This document shows positions 23,545 to 33,059 of a stretch of 64,000 nucleotides of DNA, one piece after another. The number at the start of each line of letters is the position of its first letter. Position 1 is the first letter of the stretch. Source of the stretch: Nonomuraea fuscirosea (lineage in GTDB: Bacteria > Actinomycetota > Actinomycetes > Streptosporangiales > Streptosporangiaceae); assembly GCF_003001935.1 (NCBI RefSeq), contig NZ_PVNG01000004.1:186001-250000 (forward strand). The letters run 5' to 3'. The notes beneath the pieces are model-generated. The model was not told the DNA's origin. It saw only the letters and a list, made by a program, of their open reading frames with translations, and made no database searches. The translations under genes were made by a program, and so were the position numbers.

Positions 23545-25599
23545 ATGAGACCGTTCGAGCCCAGGTTGAACGACGGCATGACGGCGGCCGAGCTGGTCCC
23601 GGCGTTCCTCGTGGTCAACACGGCGGGCACGATCATCGGATGGACCGCGGCCACCGAACGGCTGACCGGCTACACCGCCGACGAGGTGCTCGGCCGCCCG
23701 GGCACGCGCCTCCTCCCGCCGGCCGACCGGAGCGGCTGGCTCAGACGGCTGAAGGAGGAGGAGCGGCTGTCCGGTCTGAGCGAGATCCTGTGCCGCGACG
23801 GGCACTCCGTCCTGGTCCGCGCCGAGGGCGCCAAGATGCTGACCGCGCTGGCGGGCGACGCCTGGCTCGTGTCGCTGGTCCCGGCGATCGGCGATCTGTT
23901 CGGCGGCGCGGGTTCGCTGCTGGAGCGGCTGCTCACCCACTTCCCCGTGGCCATGGCCTTCTGGGATCGCGATCTGCGCTGCGTGTGGCGCAACGCGGCG
24001 GCCGAGAGCCTGGAGCCGGCCTTCCCGCACTACCGGATCGGGGCCTCGCTGCACGACCCCATCGCCGGGTACGACACCACGACCATACGGGAGACGATGC
24101 GCGGCGTGCTGGAGACCGGCAAGCCCGCGGTCGACCGCGAGGCACGGGCTTTCCCGGCCGACGGACGGGGGGAGCTCACCCTGTCCATCTCGCTGTTCCG
24201 GCTGGACGGCGTGGAGGGGCAGCCGCTCGGCATCTGCTCGCTGGCGCTCGACATCAGCAGGAGCCAGGCCCGCGACCGCCTGACGCTGCTGCGTGAGGCC
24301 GGCATCAGGATCGGCAGCACGCTCGACGTGAAACGGACCGCGCAGGAGCTGGCGGACCTGGCGGTGCCGATCCTGGCCGACTACGTCACGGTCGATCTGG
24401 GCGAAGAGGTCATGCCCGGCTCCGAGCCCCTGCAACGGCTGACCGCCACGTCGTCGGGCATCCCCGTCTTCCGCCGGGCGGGGGTGGCCTCGGTCCACGA
24501 CGACGCCCCCGAATCGCTCTGGCCGCGCGGGCACGCGGTCTTCGTCCCGCCGTCGTCACCCTTCACCAAGGTGCTCGACAGCGGGGAGAGTTATTTCGAG
24601 CCCGTGATGAACACCCGCCCCGGCAGTTGGCTCGACGAGGATCCGGACCGGGCACGGATGATCCACCACACCGGCATGCACTCACTGATCATCGTGCCGC
24701 TGAAGGCCCGCGGCGAGCTCCTGGGCGTCGCCGTGTTCGTCCGGCACGAGAACGCGCAGCCGTTCACCACCGACGACCTGCTTCTCGCCGAGGAACTGGT
24801 CGCCCGCGCCGCGCTGAGCCTGGACAACGCCCGCCGGTACACCCGCGAGCGCAACGCCGCCCTGGCCCTGCAGCGCAACCTGCTGCCGAGCAATCTGGAC
24901 GGCGGCGGCACGCTGGAGGTGGCCTCCCACTACCTGCCCTCCGACATGCACGAAGGCGTCGGCGGCGACTGGTTCGACGCGATCAGGCTGGACGACTCCC
25001 GGCTGGCCCTGGTCGTCGGCGACGTGACCGGCCACGGCATCGACGCCGCGGCGACGATGGGCCGCCTGCGCACCGCCGTGCGCACCCTGGCCTATCTGGG
25101 CCTGCGACCGCACGAGCTGCTCGCCCGCCTCGACGACCTGGTCGCGCGCCTGTCCGACGAGGAGGCCGCCGACGGCGAGCCCCGTGACGCCACGGGCGCC
25201 ACCTGCCTGTACGCGGTCTACGACCCCGCCACCCGGCGCTGCACCATGGCCACGGCCGGGCATCCGCCGCCGGCCGTGATGGCGCCGTCGGGGGAGGTGC
25301 ACTTCCCGAACCTGCCCAGCGGCACCCCGATCGGCCTGGGCGTGGGCTCCTTCGAATCGCTCGAACTGGAGCTGGCCCCCGGGACCGTGCTCGCCCTCTA
25401 CACCGACGGCCTGATCGAGACCCGGCAGGCCGACCTGGACGCGGGCATGGACCGGCTGGGCACCGCCCTGGCCGGGGCCGCGCTGCCGCTGAACGACCTG
25501 TGCGCCCACGTGATCGACACCATCGTGGGCGACACCCCGGCCGAGGACGACATCGCCCTGCTCATGGCCCGGGTGCCGCACAAGGACCCGCCGTCCTGA
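23545..25599 (+). CDS. PAS-GAF-PP2C (SpoIIE/RsbU-like) phosphatase
   Basis: This is a 684-residue soluble signalling protein. A PAS domain comes first (FLVVNTAGTIIGWTAATERL followed by TGYTADEVLG), then a second PAS-like domain (FPVAMAFWDRDLRCVWRNAA), a GAF domain (GIRIGSTLDVKRTAQELADL to ALSLDNARRY) and a PP2C-type SpoIIE domain. Metal-binding acidic residues lie in GVGGDWFDAIRL, VVGDVTGHGIDAAATM and LALYTDGLIE. It should dephosphorylate an anti-anti-sigma partner of an RsbW-type kinase, possibly that of 21025-21483. The ATG at 23545 is preferred to a TTG three bases earlier. A second protein of the same type is at 43193. Confidence 0.92.
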   Translation: MRPFEPRLNDGMTAAELVPAFLVVNTAGTIIGWTAATERLTGYTADEVLGRPGTRLLPPADRSGWLRRLKEEERLSGLSEILCRDGHSVLVRAEGAKMLTALAGDAWLVSLVPAIGDLFGGAGSLLERLLTHFPVAMAFWDRDLRCVWRNAAAESLEPAFPHYRIGASLHDPIAGYDTTTIRETMRGVLETGKPAVDREARAFPADGRGELTLSISLFRLDGVEGQPLGICSLALDISRSQARDRLTLLREAGIRIGSTLDVKRTAQELADLAVPILADYVTVDLGEEVMPGSEPLQRLTATSSGIPVFRRAGVASVHDDAPESLWPRGHAVFVPPSSPFTKVLDSGESYFEPVMNTRPGSWLDEDPDRARMIHHTGMHSLIIVPLKARGELLGVAVFVRHENAQPFTTDDLLLAEELVARAALSLDNARRYTRERNAALALQRNLLPSNLDGGGTLEVASHYLPSDMHEGVGGDWFDAIRLDDSRLALVVGDVTGHGIDAAATMGRLRTAVRTLAYLGLRPHELLARLDDLVARLSDEEAADGEPRDATGATCLYAVYDPATRRCTMATAGHPPPAVMAPSGEVHFPNLPSGTPIGLGVGSFESLELELAPGTVLALYTDGLIETRQADLDAGMDRLGTALAGAALPLNDLCAHVIDTIVGDTPAEDDIALLMARVPHKDPPS

Positions 25600-25626
25600 A
25601 CCCGCCTGAACCCGCCTGGGCCCGCC
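25597..25626. repeat. Three 10-bp tandem units beginning at a stop codon
   Basis: TGAACCCGCC occurs twice, followed by TGGGCCCGCC. The first unit begins with the stop codon of the phosphatase gene. Confidence 0.75.
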
Positions 25627-25655
25627 GTCGTGGGCCCGCGCGGGCCGCGGCGCCG

Positions 25656-26444
25656 TCAGCCGAGGGGCCGCAGCTCCTCCGGCAGGGGACCGCCGGACAC
25701 CCGCGCCCTGATCATGGCCGTGAACAGCTCCGGCTTCTCGCCGCTCCACCCGTGGCCCACGCCCGGCACCAGGCGGGCCTCGCCGTGCGGGAACACGGCG
25801 GCGATCTCGGCCAGCGAGCCCCTGGTCAGCTCGTGCTCCTCGCCGCCGGCCACGGCCAGGACCGGGCACGGGGACGTCCCGGCCGCGCCGGGCAGCCGGA
25901 ACCCCACCGCCTCGTCGCTGACCCGGCGGAACGACTGCCGGGTGGTGGCCCGCGCGGCCTCCTCGTAGCCGGCGACGTCCTCCTCGGGAACCCTGAGCGC
26001 GCGGGCGTTGGCCCGCAGCACCGGCCCCCACTTCATCACCGGCGCGATGAGCGCGCCCATGAGCCGCAACCGGCCGGGGTGCGGGAACGGCAGCACGTTG
26101 ATGCCGCTCACGATCGCGCCGCCGACGGCTTCGGGAGAGGTCGCGGCGAGGTGCGCGGCCACGTACCCGCCCATGGACAGCCCCACGACGTGCGCCGCGC
26201 CCCCGGGCGCCCGCCCGGCGATCACCTCGGCGACCAGGCGGGCGGTGTCGGCGAACGAGACCCACTCACGGGTGTTGCTGCGCCCGTGCCCGGGCAGGTC
26301 GGGCACCAGGACGCGCAGATCCGCGGAGAGGGCGGCCACCTGCTTCTCCCACATCCAGCCGCTGGTGCCCGCGGCATGCAGCAGCACCACCGCGGGCGCG
26401 CCTGCCGGTCCTGCCTCATGGACAAAGATCGTCATACCGGCCAT
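25656..26444 (-). CDS. Alpha/beta-hydrolase fold protein
   Basis: This 262-residue hydrolase has an oxyanion region VVLLHAAGTSGWMW, the strand/loop LVPDLPGHGRS, the nucleophile elbow GLSMGGYVAAHLA (Ser), a lid domain, and a C-terminal VPGVGHGWSGEKP with the catalytic His. An Asp or Glu in AVAGGEEHEL is the likely acid. Substrates could be esters, lactones or small amides. It starts 25 bp after the GH5-like gene on the same strand, so it may be the third gene of the ROK operon. The ATG could also be at 26435. Confidence 0.87.
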   Translation of the reverse strand: MAGMTIFVHEAGPAGAPAVVLLHAAGTSGWMWEKQVAALSADLRVLVPDLPGHGRSNTREWVSFADTARLVAEVIAGRAPGGAAHVVGLSMGGYVAAHLAATSPEAVGGAIVSGINVLPFPHPGRLRLMGALIAPVMKWGPVLRANARALRVPEEDVAGYEEAARATTRQSFRRVSDEAVGFRLPGAAGTSPCPVLAVAGGEEHELTRGSLAEIAAVFPHGEARLVPGVGHGWSGEKPELFTAMIRARVSGGPLPEELRPLG

Positions 26445-26469
26445 GCTGGCACATCCGCCGCCCCGGCGA

Positions 26470-28401
26470 TCACGCGAGTTCGAGCACGCTCACGCCGTAC
26501 GGGGGCAACTCCACCACGCTCACCGGAGAGCCGTCCGCGTTCCTGAGGCTTCCGCCGCGGACGACGGGCGCCGCCTTGATATCCGCGTCCGACTGGCTGA
26601 CGCACCACACGAAGACGCGGCCGTCCTCATGCCGCATCAGGGCGGCGCTCACGAGGGGCGTGTCGAACGAGACCGCCGGCTCCACGCCCGCCTGCGCGGC
26701 CAGCGCGCGGTAGAGCCGCCAGGTGTCCTCCGGGTTGGCGTGCGGCGTGATCGCCGCCATGTACTCCAGCGGGTAGGTGGCCAGCACCATCCAGCCGTCG
26801 CCCACCGTGTGCCGCAGCAGCGCCGGCCGTCCTTCCGCGTCACGGGCCAGCACCTGCGCCCCGTCGGGCTCGACCGGCAGGTACGAGCGCGAGTTCGCCG
26901 TCCCCGCCACCGGGAAGACCAGCTCGTCCCCGGCCTTGAGATCGCCCAGATCCGCGGTCATGGTCAACGTCAGCCGATCGCCGTGGATCGGCTCGACCAG
27001 GCCGTACCTGGACCGCTTGCGCACCCCGAACATGCCGTCCAGGTCCGGCCACCAGGAGCCGCGCTGGTTGGTGTGCTCGCCGGCGAAGTAGGAGGCGTAC
27101 ACGGTGGCGCCCGCGCGGGCCCGCTCCAGCAGCGCGCGCCAGCCGGGCGCGGTGAGCTGCTTGGCCGACGGCAGCAGGTACAGCCTGCAGTCGCCGGGCA
27201 CGCCGTCCCGCTCCCTGGCCACGCCGACCGCCAGGTCCGCCTCGCGGGCCGCCACGTACGCCTGCCGGCACACGTCGAAGACGATCGTCGCGTCGCCCGG
27301 CTGGGTGAACGGGTAACGGCTCTCCAGGTAGGAGGAGACGACCAGCGCCGCCTCGGCGTCCGGGCGGGAGCAGCGCGCCAGGTCCACGCGGTCGAGCACG
27401 CGGGCGAAGTCGCGCACCTCGCGGGCCTGGGCCTTGGGCCGCCCGGCCGCGTCCACCAGCCCGAAGTGCATCTCGAACGGGTGGTGGCTGTACGGCTCCT
27501 GCCGCCACAGGTCGTCGTAGTCGGTGTTGTTCCAGGCCAGCCAGCCGGTCGCGCCGGCCAGCAGGGTGTTGTGCAGGACCTGGCGGTAGTAGTGGGCGGC
27601 GTGCTCCTCACCGGCGTAGTCGCTGGTGAGGCCGAACTCCTCCATGATCACCGGCTTGCCGCCGAGGTCGAGCAGCTCGCAGACGAAGGCCGCGCCCAGG
27701 TGCTGGCGCACCGGGTCGGTCTCCATCCGGTAGACGTGCGGGCCGAGGAAGTCGACCAGCCCGGCCAGCTCCCGTACGCGGAAGCCGTTGTCGGCGCCGG
27801 TGACCTCCACGCCCCAGGCGCCGTCGCCGACGGAGACCGGCTGGGTGCCGCCGCCGGCCCTGACGGCGTCGATGAGGATCTGGGCCCAGCTCGTCACCTG
27901 CTCGTGGTCGAGGGTGCCGATGCCGCGTGAGCGCCAGTCGCCGTAGATGGGGATCTCGTTGGTCAGCAGCCAGGCGGCGACGGCGGGGTGGTCCTTGAAG
28001 CGGGCCGTCAGCTCGCGGACGTACCAGGCCTGGCGGGCCACGAACCACACGTCGCCGAACAGGTCGCGGCCCTGCCGCCAGGCGGGGTCCCAGTTCTGGC
28101 CGGACATGTGGCCGACGATGAAGGTCGGGATCGTGCGCATGCCGAGCTCCTGATGCCGGTCGAGGAAGTCGGCGTAGCGGGACACCAGCTCCTCGTCCAG
28201 CGCGTCCGGGGCCGGCATGAAGTCGGGCCAGTAGAAGAAACTCCTGGTGACGGTCATGCCGTGCTCGCGCATGACCGCCAGCTCCGCCGAGACGATCTCC
28301 GGCTCGTACGAGCGCCACATGAGCGGCCCGCCCGCCCGCGACCAGAAGTTGACCCCCACCCAGATGCCGGCGTCCGAGAGCTTGGCCGATTGCCGTTTCA
28401 C
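26470..28401 (-). CDS. GH5/cellulase-like glycoside hydrolase
   Basis: This 643-residue protein has a TIM-barrel glycosidase domain with the clan-A glutamates visible: the acid/base in WLLTNEIPIYGDW and the nucleophile in VIMEEFGLTSDY. The barrel covers about residues 1-330. It is followed by a domain resembling the GH42 middle (amidotransferase-like) domain (LYLLPSAKQLTAPGWRALLE) and a small beta domain ending VVELPPYGVSVLELA. No signal peptide is present, so it acts on sugars already imported, presumably by the divergent ABC system. The GTG at 28401 follows GGAGGA. A beta-mannosidic or beta-glucosidic oligosaccharide is a reasonable substrate, but not proven. Confidence 0.85.
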   Translation of the reverse strand: MKRQSAKLSDAGIWVGVNFWSRAGGPLMWRSYEPEIVSAELAVMREHGMTVTRSFFYWPDFMPAPDALDEELVSRYADFLDRHQELGMRTIPTFIVGHMSGQNWDPAWRQGRDLFGDVWFVARQAWYVRELTARFKDHPAVAAWLLTNEIPIYGDWRSRGIGTLDHEQVTSWAQILIDAVRAGGGTQPVSVGDGAWGVEVTGADNGFRVRELAGLVDFLGPHVYRMETDPVRQHLGAAFVCELLDLGGKPVIMEEFGLTSDYAGEEHAAHYYRQVLHNTLLAGATGWLAWNNTDYDDLWRQEPYSHHPFEMHFGLVDAAGRPKAQAREVRDFARVLDRVDLARCSRPDAEAALVVSSYLESRYPFTQPGDATIVFDVCRQAYVAAREADLAVGVARERDGVPGDCRLYLLPSAKQLTAPGWRALLERARAGATVYASYFAGEHTNQRGSWWPDLDGMFGVRKRSRYGLVEPIHGDRLTLTMTADLGDLKAGDELVFPVAGTANSRSYLPVEPDGAQVLARDAEGRPALLRHTVGDGWMVLATYPLEYMAAITPHANPEDTWRLYRALAAQAGVEPAVSFDTPLVSAALMRHEDGRVFVWCVSQSDADIKAAPVVRGGSLRNADGSPVSVVELPPYGVSVLELA

Positions 28402-28424
28402 GCGCGTCCGTCCTCCTGATCGTG

Positions 28425-29639
28425 CTAGTCGCTGCCGGTGACGAAACTCTGGATGGCGACGACCGCGCCGCCGCGGGCCCACTCGCGGAAGTCGTCGGCC
28501 TCGACGACCACGTCGACCGAGCCGGGCACGCCGCGCCGGTCGGCGGTCAGGGCCCGGTCGAGGTCGGCCGCGGCCAGGCGGGCCAGCTCCACGCCCTCGC
28601 CCGCGAGGACGACGGTCTTGACCATGGAGACGGTGGCGACGTGGGCGATGAGCCGGCCCAGGGCGCCCGCCGCCTCACGGACGACGCTGCGGCAGACCCG
28701 GTCGCCGGCCGCGGCCAGCCGCAGGACCTCGTCGTACGTGACCGCCCGGCGCAGCCCCTGCCCCGCGGTGGCCTCGACGGACCAGCTCGACAGGTACGCC
28801 GCCGCGCAGCCGCGATGACCTTCCGGGCACATGGGGCCGCTGGCGTCGAGCACCAGGTGGCCGAACATGCCGAGGTCCGCCTCGGTGGCGGCGACCAGGT
28901 GGTCGTGCACGATGAGCGCGTACCCGATGCCGGCGCCGATCGTGATCAGCGCGAAGTCGCGCAGGCCGCGTCCCGGCCCGAACCAGTGGTGCTGGTGGGC
29001 CAGGGCCGCCACGTCGTTCTTGACCACGCACGGTACGCCCAGCGCCCGCTCCATGAGCGGCGCCAGCTCCACCTGCGACCAGCCCAGGAAGGGGGCGTCG
29101 ACCAGGGGCTCGCCGCCGACCTGCGCGGAGGCGCGGGCGTTGCCGCCGACCGTGACCCCGGCGCCGACGGTCGCCCCCGCGCGACCCCCGTCAGACCGCC
29201 CGTCTTTTCGCCCGTCCGGTCGCTCGCCCGACAGGTCGTCGAGCAGGCGCTTGGCCTGCCGGCACACGGCCTCGGGGTCGTGGTCGGCGATCGGCTCGTC
29301 ACGGGCGGCGATGACCTCCGCGCGCAGGTCGGTGACGACGGCGTGCACCCGGTCGGACGTCAGCTTGATCCCGAAAAAGCGGTGCTCGGCGGCGGCCACG
29401 TCGAGGGGACGGGTGGGCCGGCCGTTCACCGGGTCGTGCACCACCTCGCCCTCGACGAGCAGCCCGGCGTCCACCATCGGCTTGGTCAGCCGGGTCAGGC
29501 TGCCGGTCGACAGATGCAGGGTCTTGGCCAGCGCGGTCCTGGACTGCGGACCGTGAATGATCAGCTCCTTGACGATGGAGCGCGCGGCGTCGGGTAGGGC
29601 GTCCCACATGCCGCCCCATCTTCGGGGCCTGACCGCCAT
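28425..29639 (-). CDS. ROK-family transcriptional repressor
   Basis: This is a 404-residue regulator if started at the ATG at 29639 (GGGAGG upstream); an ATG at 29609 is an alternative. The N-terminal winged helix (ELIIHGPQSRTALAKTLHLS and TGSLTRLTKPMVDAGLL) precedes a ROK sugar-kinase-like domain with VKNDVAALA, ITIGAGIGYALIV and a Cys-containing zinc motif CPEGHRGCAAAYLSS. The first acidic linker contains an Arg/Gly/Asp-rich stretch. It is divergent from an ABC sugar importer and co-directional with the GH5-like gene. Two matching palindromes in the intergenic region are its probable operators. Confidence 0.9.
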   Translation of the reverse strand: MAVRPRRWGGMWDALPDAARSIVKELIIHGPQSRTALAKTLHLSTGSLTRLTKPMVDAGLLVEGEVVHDPVNGRPTRPLDVAAAEHRFFGIKLTSDRVHAVVTDLRAEVIAARDEPIADHDPEAVCRQAKRLLDDLSGERPDGRKDGRSDGGRAGATVGAGVTVGGNARASAQVGGEPLVDAPFLGWSQVELAPLMERALGVPCVVKNDVAALAHQHHWFGPGRGLRDFALITIGAGIGYALIVHDHLVAATEADLGMFGHLVLDASGPMCPEGHRGCAAAYLSSWSVEATAGQGLRRAVTYDEVLRLAAAGDRVCRSVVREAAGALGRLIAHVATVSMVKTVVLAGEGVELARLAAADLDRALTADRRGVPGSVDVVVEADDFREWARGGAVVAIQSFVTGSD

Positions 29640-29658
29640 CAACGCCAGCCTCCCTCGC

Positions 29659-29680
29659 TTTGGCTTTGTGGCAAAGCTAA
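29659..29680. promoter_or_regulatory. Probable ROK operator 1 (repressor-gene side)
   Basis: TTGGCTTT-N5-AAAGCTAA forms a palindrome with one mismatch, 20 bp upstream of the ROK gene ATG. It matches the site at 29766-29786 in both arms apart from one base. Confidence 0.75.
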
Positions 29681-29765
29681 CATGACGGCCGGGTGAAGAC
29701 GTCCTCACATAGCCGTCCTGAAATATCTGCACAAGTAGTGACACGAAGCACATCTGTTCCCTAGG

Positions 29766-29786
29766 TTGGCTTTTCTGCAAAGCCAA
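29766..29786. promoter_or_regulatory. Probable ROK operator 2 (importer side)
   Basis: TTGGCTTT-N5-AAAGCCAA is a perfect palindrome ending 20 bp before the ATG of the solute-binding protein and next to its ribosome-binding site GGGAGGAG. Binding here would block the importer operon. Confidence 0.8.
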
Positions 29787-29806
29787 CTCTCGGGAGGAGA
29801 CGCGGG

Positions 29807-31126
29807 ATGCGTATCAGAGGGGCCTCCGGCTCGATCGCGGCGCTCGGCATGGCGGCTCTCCTGGCCGCCTGCTCGTCGGGCGCAGGCGGCGGCGACTCGG
29901 CCGCCACCACGCCGGCCGCCGAGTCGGGGCCGGTCACGCTGCAGTTCTGGTGCTGGGGCTCGGGGCAGAAGGACAAGGTCGCGGCGTTCAACAAGGCGCA
30001 CCCGGACATCCAGGTCCAGCACACCGACGTCGGCGGCGGCACCGACACGGCGGCCAAGCTGCTCACCGCCGGCCGCGCGGGCAACGGCCCCGACGCCGCC
30101 TGCCTGGAGTACGAGTCGCTGCCCGCCATGATCGTGGCCGGCGCGCTGGCCGACATCTCCGCCCACACCGGCCCGATCAAGGACGCGTTCAGCCCCGACG
30201 TGTGGACCCTCACCAGCTTCGACGGCGCCGTCTACGGCGTACCGCAGGACCTCGGCCCGATGGTCTTCGTCTACAACAGGAAGCGCTTCGACGAGCTGAA
30301 GATCGAGGTCCCCGTCACCTGGCAGGACTTCGCCGACGTGGCCGCCCAGGTGCGGAAGAAGGACCCCGAGGCCTACCTGGCCACGTTCGCCCCCGCCGAG
30401 TTCGGCAACTTCGCCGGTCTCGCCCAGCAGGCCGGCGCGTCCTGGTGGAAGGTCCAGGGCACCACGTGGAGCGTGGGCATCGCCGACGCGCCCTCCCTGG
30501 AGGTGGCCGGCTTCTGGCAGGGACTCATCGACAAGGACCTGATCAAGGCCCAGCCGCTGCTCACCCCCGAGTGGAACAACCAGCTGAACAAGGGCAAGAT
30601 CCTCAGCTGGCCGAGCGCCCTGTGGGCCCCCGGCGTGCTGTACGGCATCGCCGAGAAGCAGGCCGGCGACTGGGCCATCGCGCCGCTGCCGCAGTGGACC
30701 GCCGGCGACGCCCGCGTCGCCTTCCAGGGCGGCAGCGCCCTCGCCGTCACCAAGAACTCGAAGCACGTCCAGGCCGCCGCCACGTTCGCCGCCTGGATGA
30801 ACACCGACAAGACGGCCAACGACCTCCAGATCGCCGCCGGCGAGTACCCGGCCTCGCTGGCCGGCCAGCGGGCCACCAGCACCAGCGAGCCGCCCAAGCT
30901 GGTCGGCGGGCAGAAGGATTACTGGCAGGTCGCCGCCAAGGCGGCCCAGAACACCATTCCGCACATCAGCTGGGGCCCGAACGTCGGCACCGCCTCCAGC
31001 GCCTACCAGGACGCCGTGGCCGCCGCCGTCCGCGACAAGACCCCGCTGGCCGACGCGCTGAAGAAGACCCAGCAGGTTGTGGTCGACGACATGAAGGCCA
31101 CGGGCTTCCAGGTCGCCGGCTCATGA
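29807..31126 (+). CDS. Sugar ABC transporter substrate-binding lipoprotein
   Basis: This 439-residue extracellular binding protein (family 1) has a lipoprotein signal with lipobox LAAC and Cys22, then a Gly/Ala/Ser-rich linker. The mature domain (VTLQFWCWGSGQKDKVAAFN, YGVPQDLGPMVFVYNR) is typical of carbohydrate-binding proteins. It is the first gene of a three-gene importer operon and follows a ROK-type operator. The permease start overlaps its stop by 4 bp. No ATPase gene is linked, so a shared MsiK-like ATPase is expected. Confidence 0.94.
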   Translation: MRIRGASGSIAALGMAALLAACSSGAGGGDSAATTPAAESGPVTLQFWCWGSGQKDKVAAFNKAHPDIQVQHTDVGGGTDTAAKLLTAGRAGNGPDAACLEYESLPAMIVAGALADISAHTGPIKDAFSPDVWTLTSFDGAVYGVPQDLGPMVFVYNRKRFDELKIEVPVTWQDFADVAAQVRKKDPEAYLATFAPAEFGNFAGLAQQAGASWWKVQGTTWSVGIADAPSLEVAGFWQGLIDKDLIKAQPLLTPEWNNQLNKGKILSWPSALWAPGVLYGIAEKQAGDWAIAPLPQWTAGDARVAFQGGSALAVTKNSKHVQAAATFAAWMNTDKTANDLQIAAGEYPASLAGQRATSTSEPPKLVGGQKDYWQVAAKAAQNTIPHISWGPNVGTASSAYQDAVAAAVRDKTPLADALKKTQQVVVDDMKATGFQVAGS

Positions 31127-32037
31127 CCGCTCCCGCCGGCGCCCGCCGCGGGTCGCGGGCGCCGTACCTGTTCGTCGCGCCCGCGGTGGTGCTGTTCGTG
31201 GCCTTCCTGGCCGTGCCGATCGGCTACGCCGTCTACCTCAGCGTCCGCGGCCTGCGGCTGACCGGCACGGGCATCTTCGGCACCCGCCAGGAGGTCTTCG
31301 TCGGGCTGGACAACTACGCCAGGACGCTGACCGACCCCGAGTTCTGGGCCGGTTTCGGGCGGCTCGCCCTCTACGGGCTGATCAGCGTGCCGCTGACGCT
31401 CGGGCTGGCGCTGCTGTTCGCGCTGCTGCTCGACTACGCCGGCTCGCGCGGCCGCCGGTTCTCGCGTACGGCGATCTTCCTGCCGTACGCGATCCCCGGC
31501 GTGACCGCCTCGCTCCTGTGGGGCTTCATGTACCTGCCCTCGACCAGCCCCTTCAGCTTCCTCACCCGGGAGCTGGGGCTGGGCGAGATCCCGTTCCTCG
31601 GCGCGGGCGGCATCTACCCGTCGCTGGCCAACGTCGCGATCTGGGGCGGCGTCGGCTTCAACATGATCATCATCTACACGTCGCTGCGCGGCATCCCCGC
31701 CGAGCTGTCGGACGCCGCCCGCATCGACGGCGCCTCAGAGTGGCGGATCGCCTGGCACGTCAAGATCCCCCTGGTCGCGCCCGCGCTCGTGCTCACCGGC
31801 CTGTTCGCGCTCATCGGCACGCTGCAGGTGTACGGCGAGCCGACCACGCTCAAACCGATGACCACCGAGATCTCCCAGACCTGGGTGCCCCTGATGCTGA
31901 TCTACCGCAACGCCTTCCTCCGCGACGACCTGCCGCTGGCCTCGGCCGCCTCCGTCGTCCTGGCCGCCGGCACCCTCGCCGTCTCCGTCGTGCTGCTCAA
32001 GCTCACCCAGCGGCGGGCGTTGGGGGGCATGCGATGA
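31123..32037 (+). CDS. Sugar ABC transporter permease (MalF type)
   Basis: This 304-residue permease has six predicted membrane segments. The cytoplasmic EAA loop reads AARIDGASEWRIAWHVKIPL and contacts the ATPase. It starts at an ATG overlapping the binding-protein stop (ATGA) and ends overlapping the next permease by 4 bp. It should form a heterodimer with the product of the following gene. Confidence 0.94.
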   Translation: MTAPAGARRGSRAPYLFVAPAVVLFVAFLAVPIGYAVYLSVRGLRLTGTGIFGTRQEVFVGLDNYARTLTDPEFWAGFGRLALYGLISVPLTLGLALLFALLLDYAGSRGRRFSRTAIFLPYAIPGVTASLLWGFMYLPSTSPFSFLTRELGLGEIPFLGAGGIYPSLANVAIWGGVGFNMIIIYTSLRGIPAELSDAARIDGASEWRIAWHVKIPLVAPALVLTGLFALIGTLQVYGEPTTLKPMTTEISQTWVPLMLIYRNAFLRDDLPLASAASVVLAAGTLAVSVVLLKLTQRRALGGMR

Positions 32038-32885
32038 AGGCGCAGCTCCTGCCGCACCAGCGGGCCAAGATCCTGCCCACCGTCGTCCTGCTCGTCGGCG
32101 CGCTCTACTGCCTGGTGCCGGTCGCCTGGGTGATCGTGGCCTCGACCAAGTCCGGCGCCGAGCTCTTCTCCACCTTCACCTTCGCCCCCGGCACGGGCCT
32201 GCTGGACAACCTGCGCGACCTGTTCGCCTACGGCGACGGCCAGTTCGTGCGCTGGGCGGCCAACAGCGCCCTGTACGCCGGCGCCGGCTCCGCCGCCTCC
32301 ACCCTCATCTCGACGCTGGCCGGCTACGGCATGGCCAAGTACGAGTTCAGGGGCCGCGGCGTGCTGTTCTACGCCATCCTGGCCGGCGTGCTCGTGCCCG
32401 GCATGACCCTGGCCATCCCGCAGTACCTGATCATGTCGGAGCTGAACCTGGTCGGCGGCTACTGGTCGGTCCTGCTGCCCAGCCTCATCTCGCCGTTCGG
32501 CATCTACCTGGCCCGCGTGTACGCGCTGTCCTCGGTGCCGGACGCCACCCTGGAGGCGGCCAGGATCGACGGGGCGAGCGAATATCGCATCCTCGGCTCC
32601 ATCGGGCTGCCCATGATGGTCCCCGGCATGGTGACGATCTTCATGCTGCACTTCGTGGGCACGTGGAACAACTTCCTGCTGCCGTACATCATGCTGTCGG
32701 ACCAGTCCAAGTTCCCGATCACCGTGGGCCTCTACACGCTGCTGTCCCAGGGATCGTCGGAGCCCGCACTCTACGGCATCGCCATCGTGGGCGCCGCCGT
32801 GTCGGTCGTCCCGCTCATCGCGTTGCTGCTGTTCCTGCAGCGCTTCTGGCGGCTGGACCTGCTCAGCGGCGGCCTGAAGGGCTGA
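32034..32885 (+). CDS. Sugar ABC transporter permease (MalG type)
   Basis: This 283-residue second permease has six membrane segments and the EAA loop EAARIDGASEYRILGSIGLP. It pairs with the preceding permease. The ATG overlaps the previous stop by 4 bp. The 174 bp that follow hold a ribosome-binding site for the next gene but no clear terminator. Confidence 0.94.
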   Translation: MKAQLLPHQRAKILPTVVLLVGALYCLVPVAWVIVASTKSGAELFSTFTFAPGTGLLDNLRDLFAYGDGQFVRWAANSALYAGAGSAASTLISTLAGYGMAKYEFRGRGVLFYAILAGVLVPGMTLAIPQYLIMSELNLVGGYWSVLLPSLISPFGIYLARVYALSSVPDATLEAARIDGASEYRILGSIGLPMMVPGMVTIFMLHFVGTWNNFLLPYIMLSDQSKFPITVGLYTLLSQGSSEPALYGIAIVGAAVSVVPLIALLLFLQRFWRLDLLSGGLKG

Positions 32886-33059
32886 CCGGCGCGCGGCACC
32901 AGACACGAACAAGATTCGTGTCCTCCTTGAACGACGGCCGTTTCGGGCGGATCCTGGTCACTAGTCCGATCATTCCTTCGTCTCCGTACCTACCTACGAC
33001 CGCCACGGGAGCAGCGCCCGCGGGGGCGGCCAGCACCGCCCGCGCGCGAAGGAGACTGT

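Noticed and set aside
21025..24534. A 1,169-codon minus-strand frame
   Set aside because: Only its last 152 codons match a real protein (RsbW-like ATPase). The rest is antisense to the GH15 and PP2C genes.
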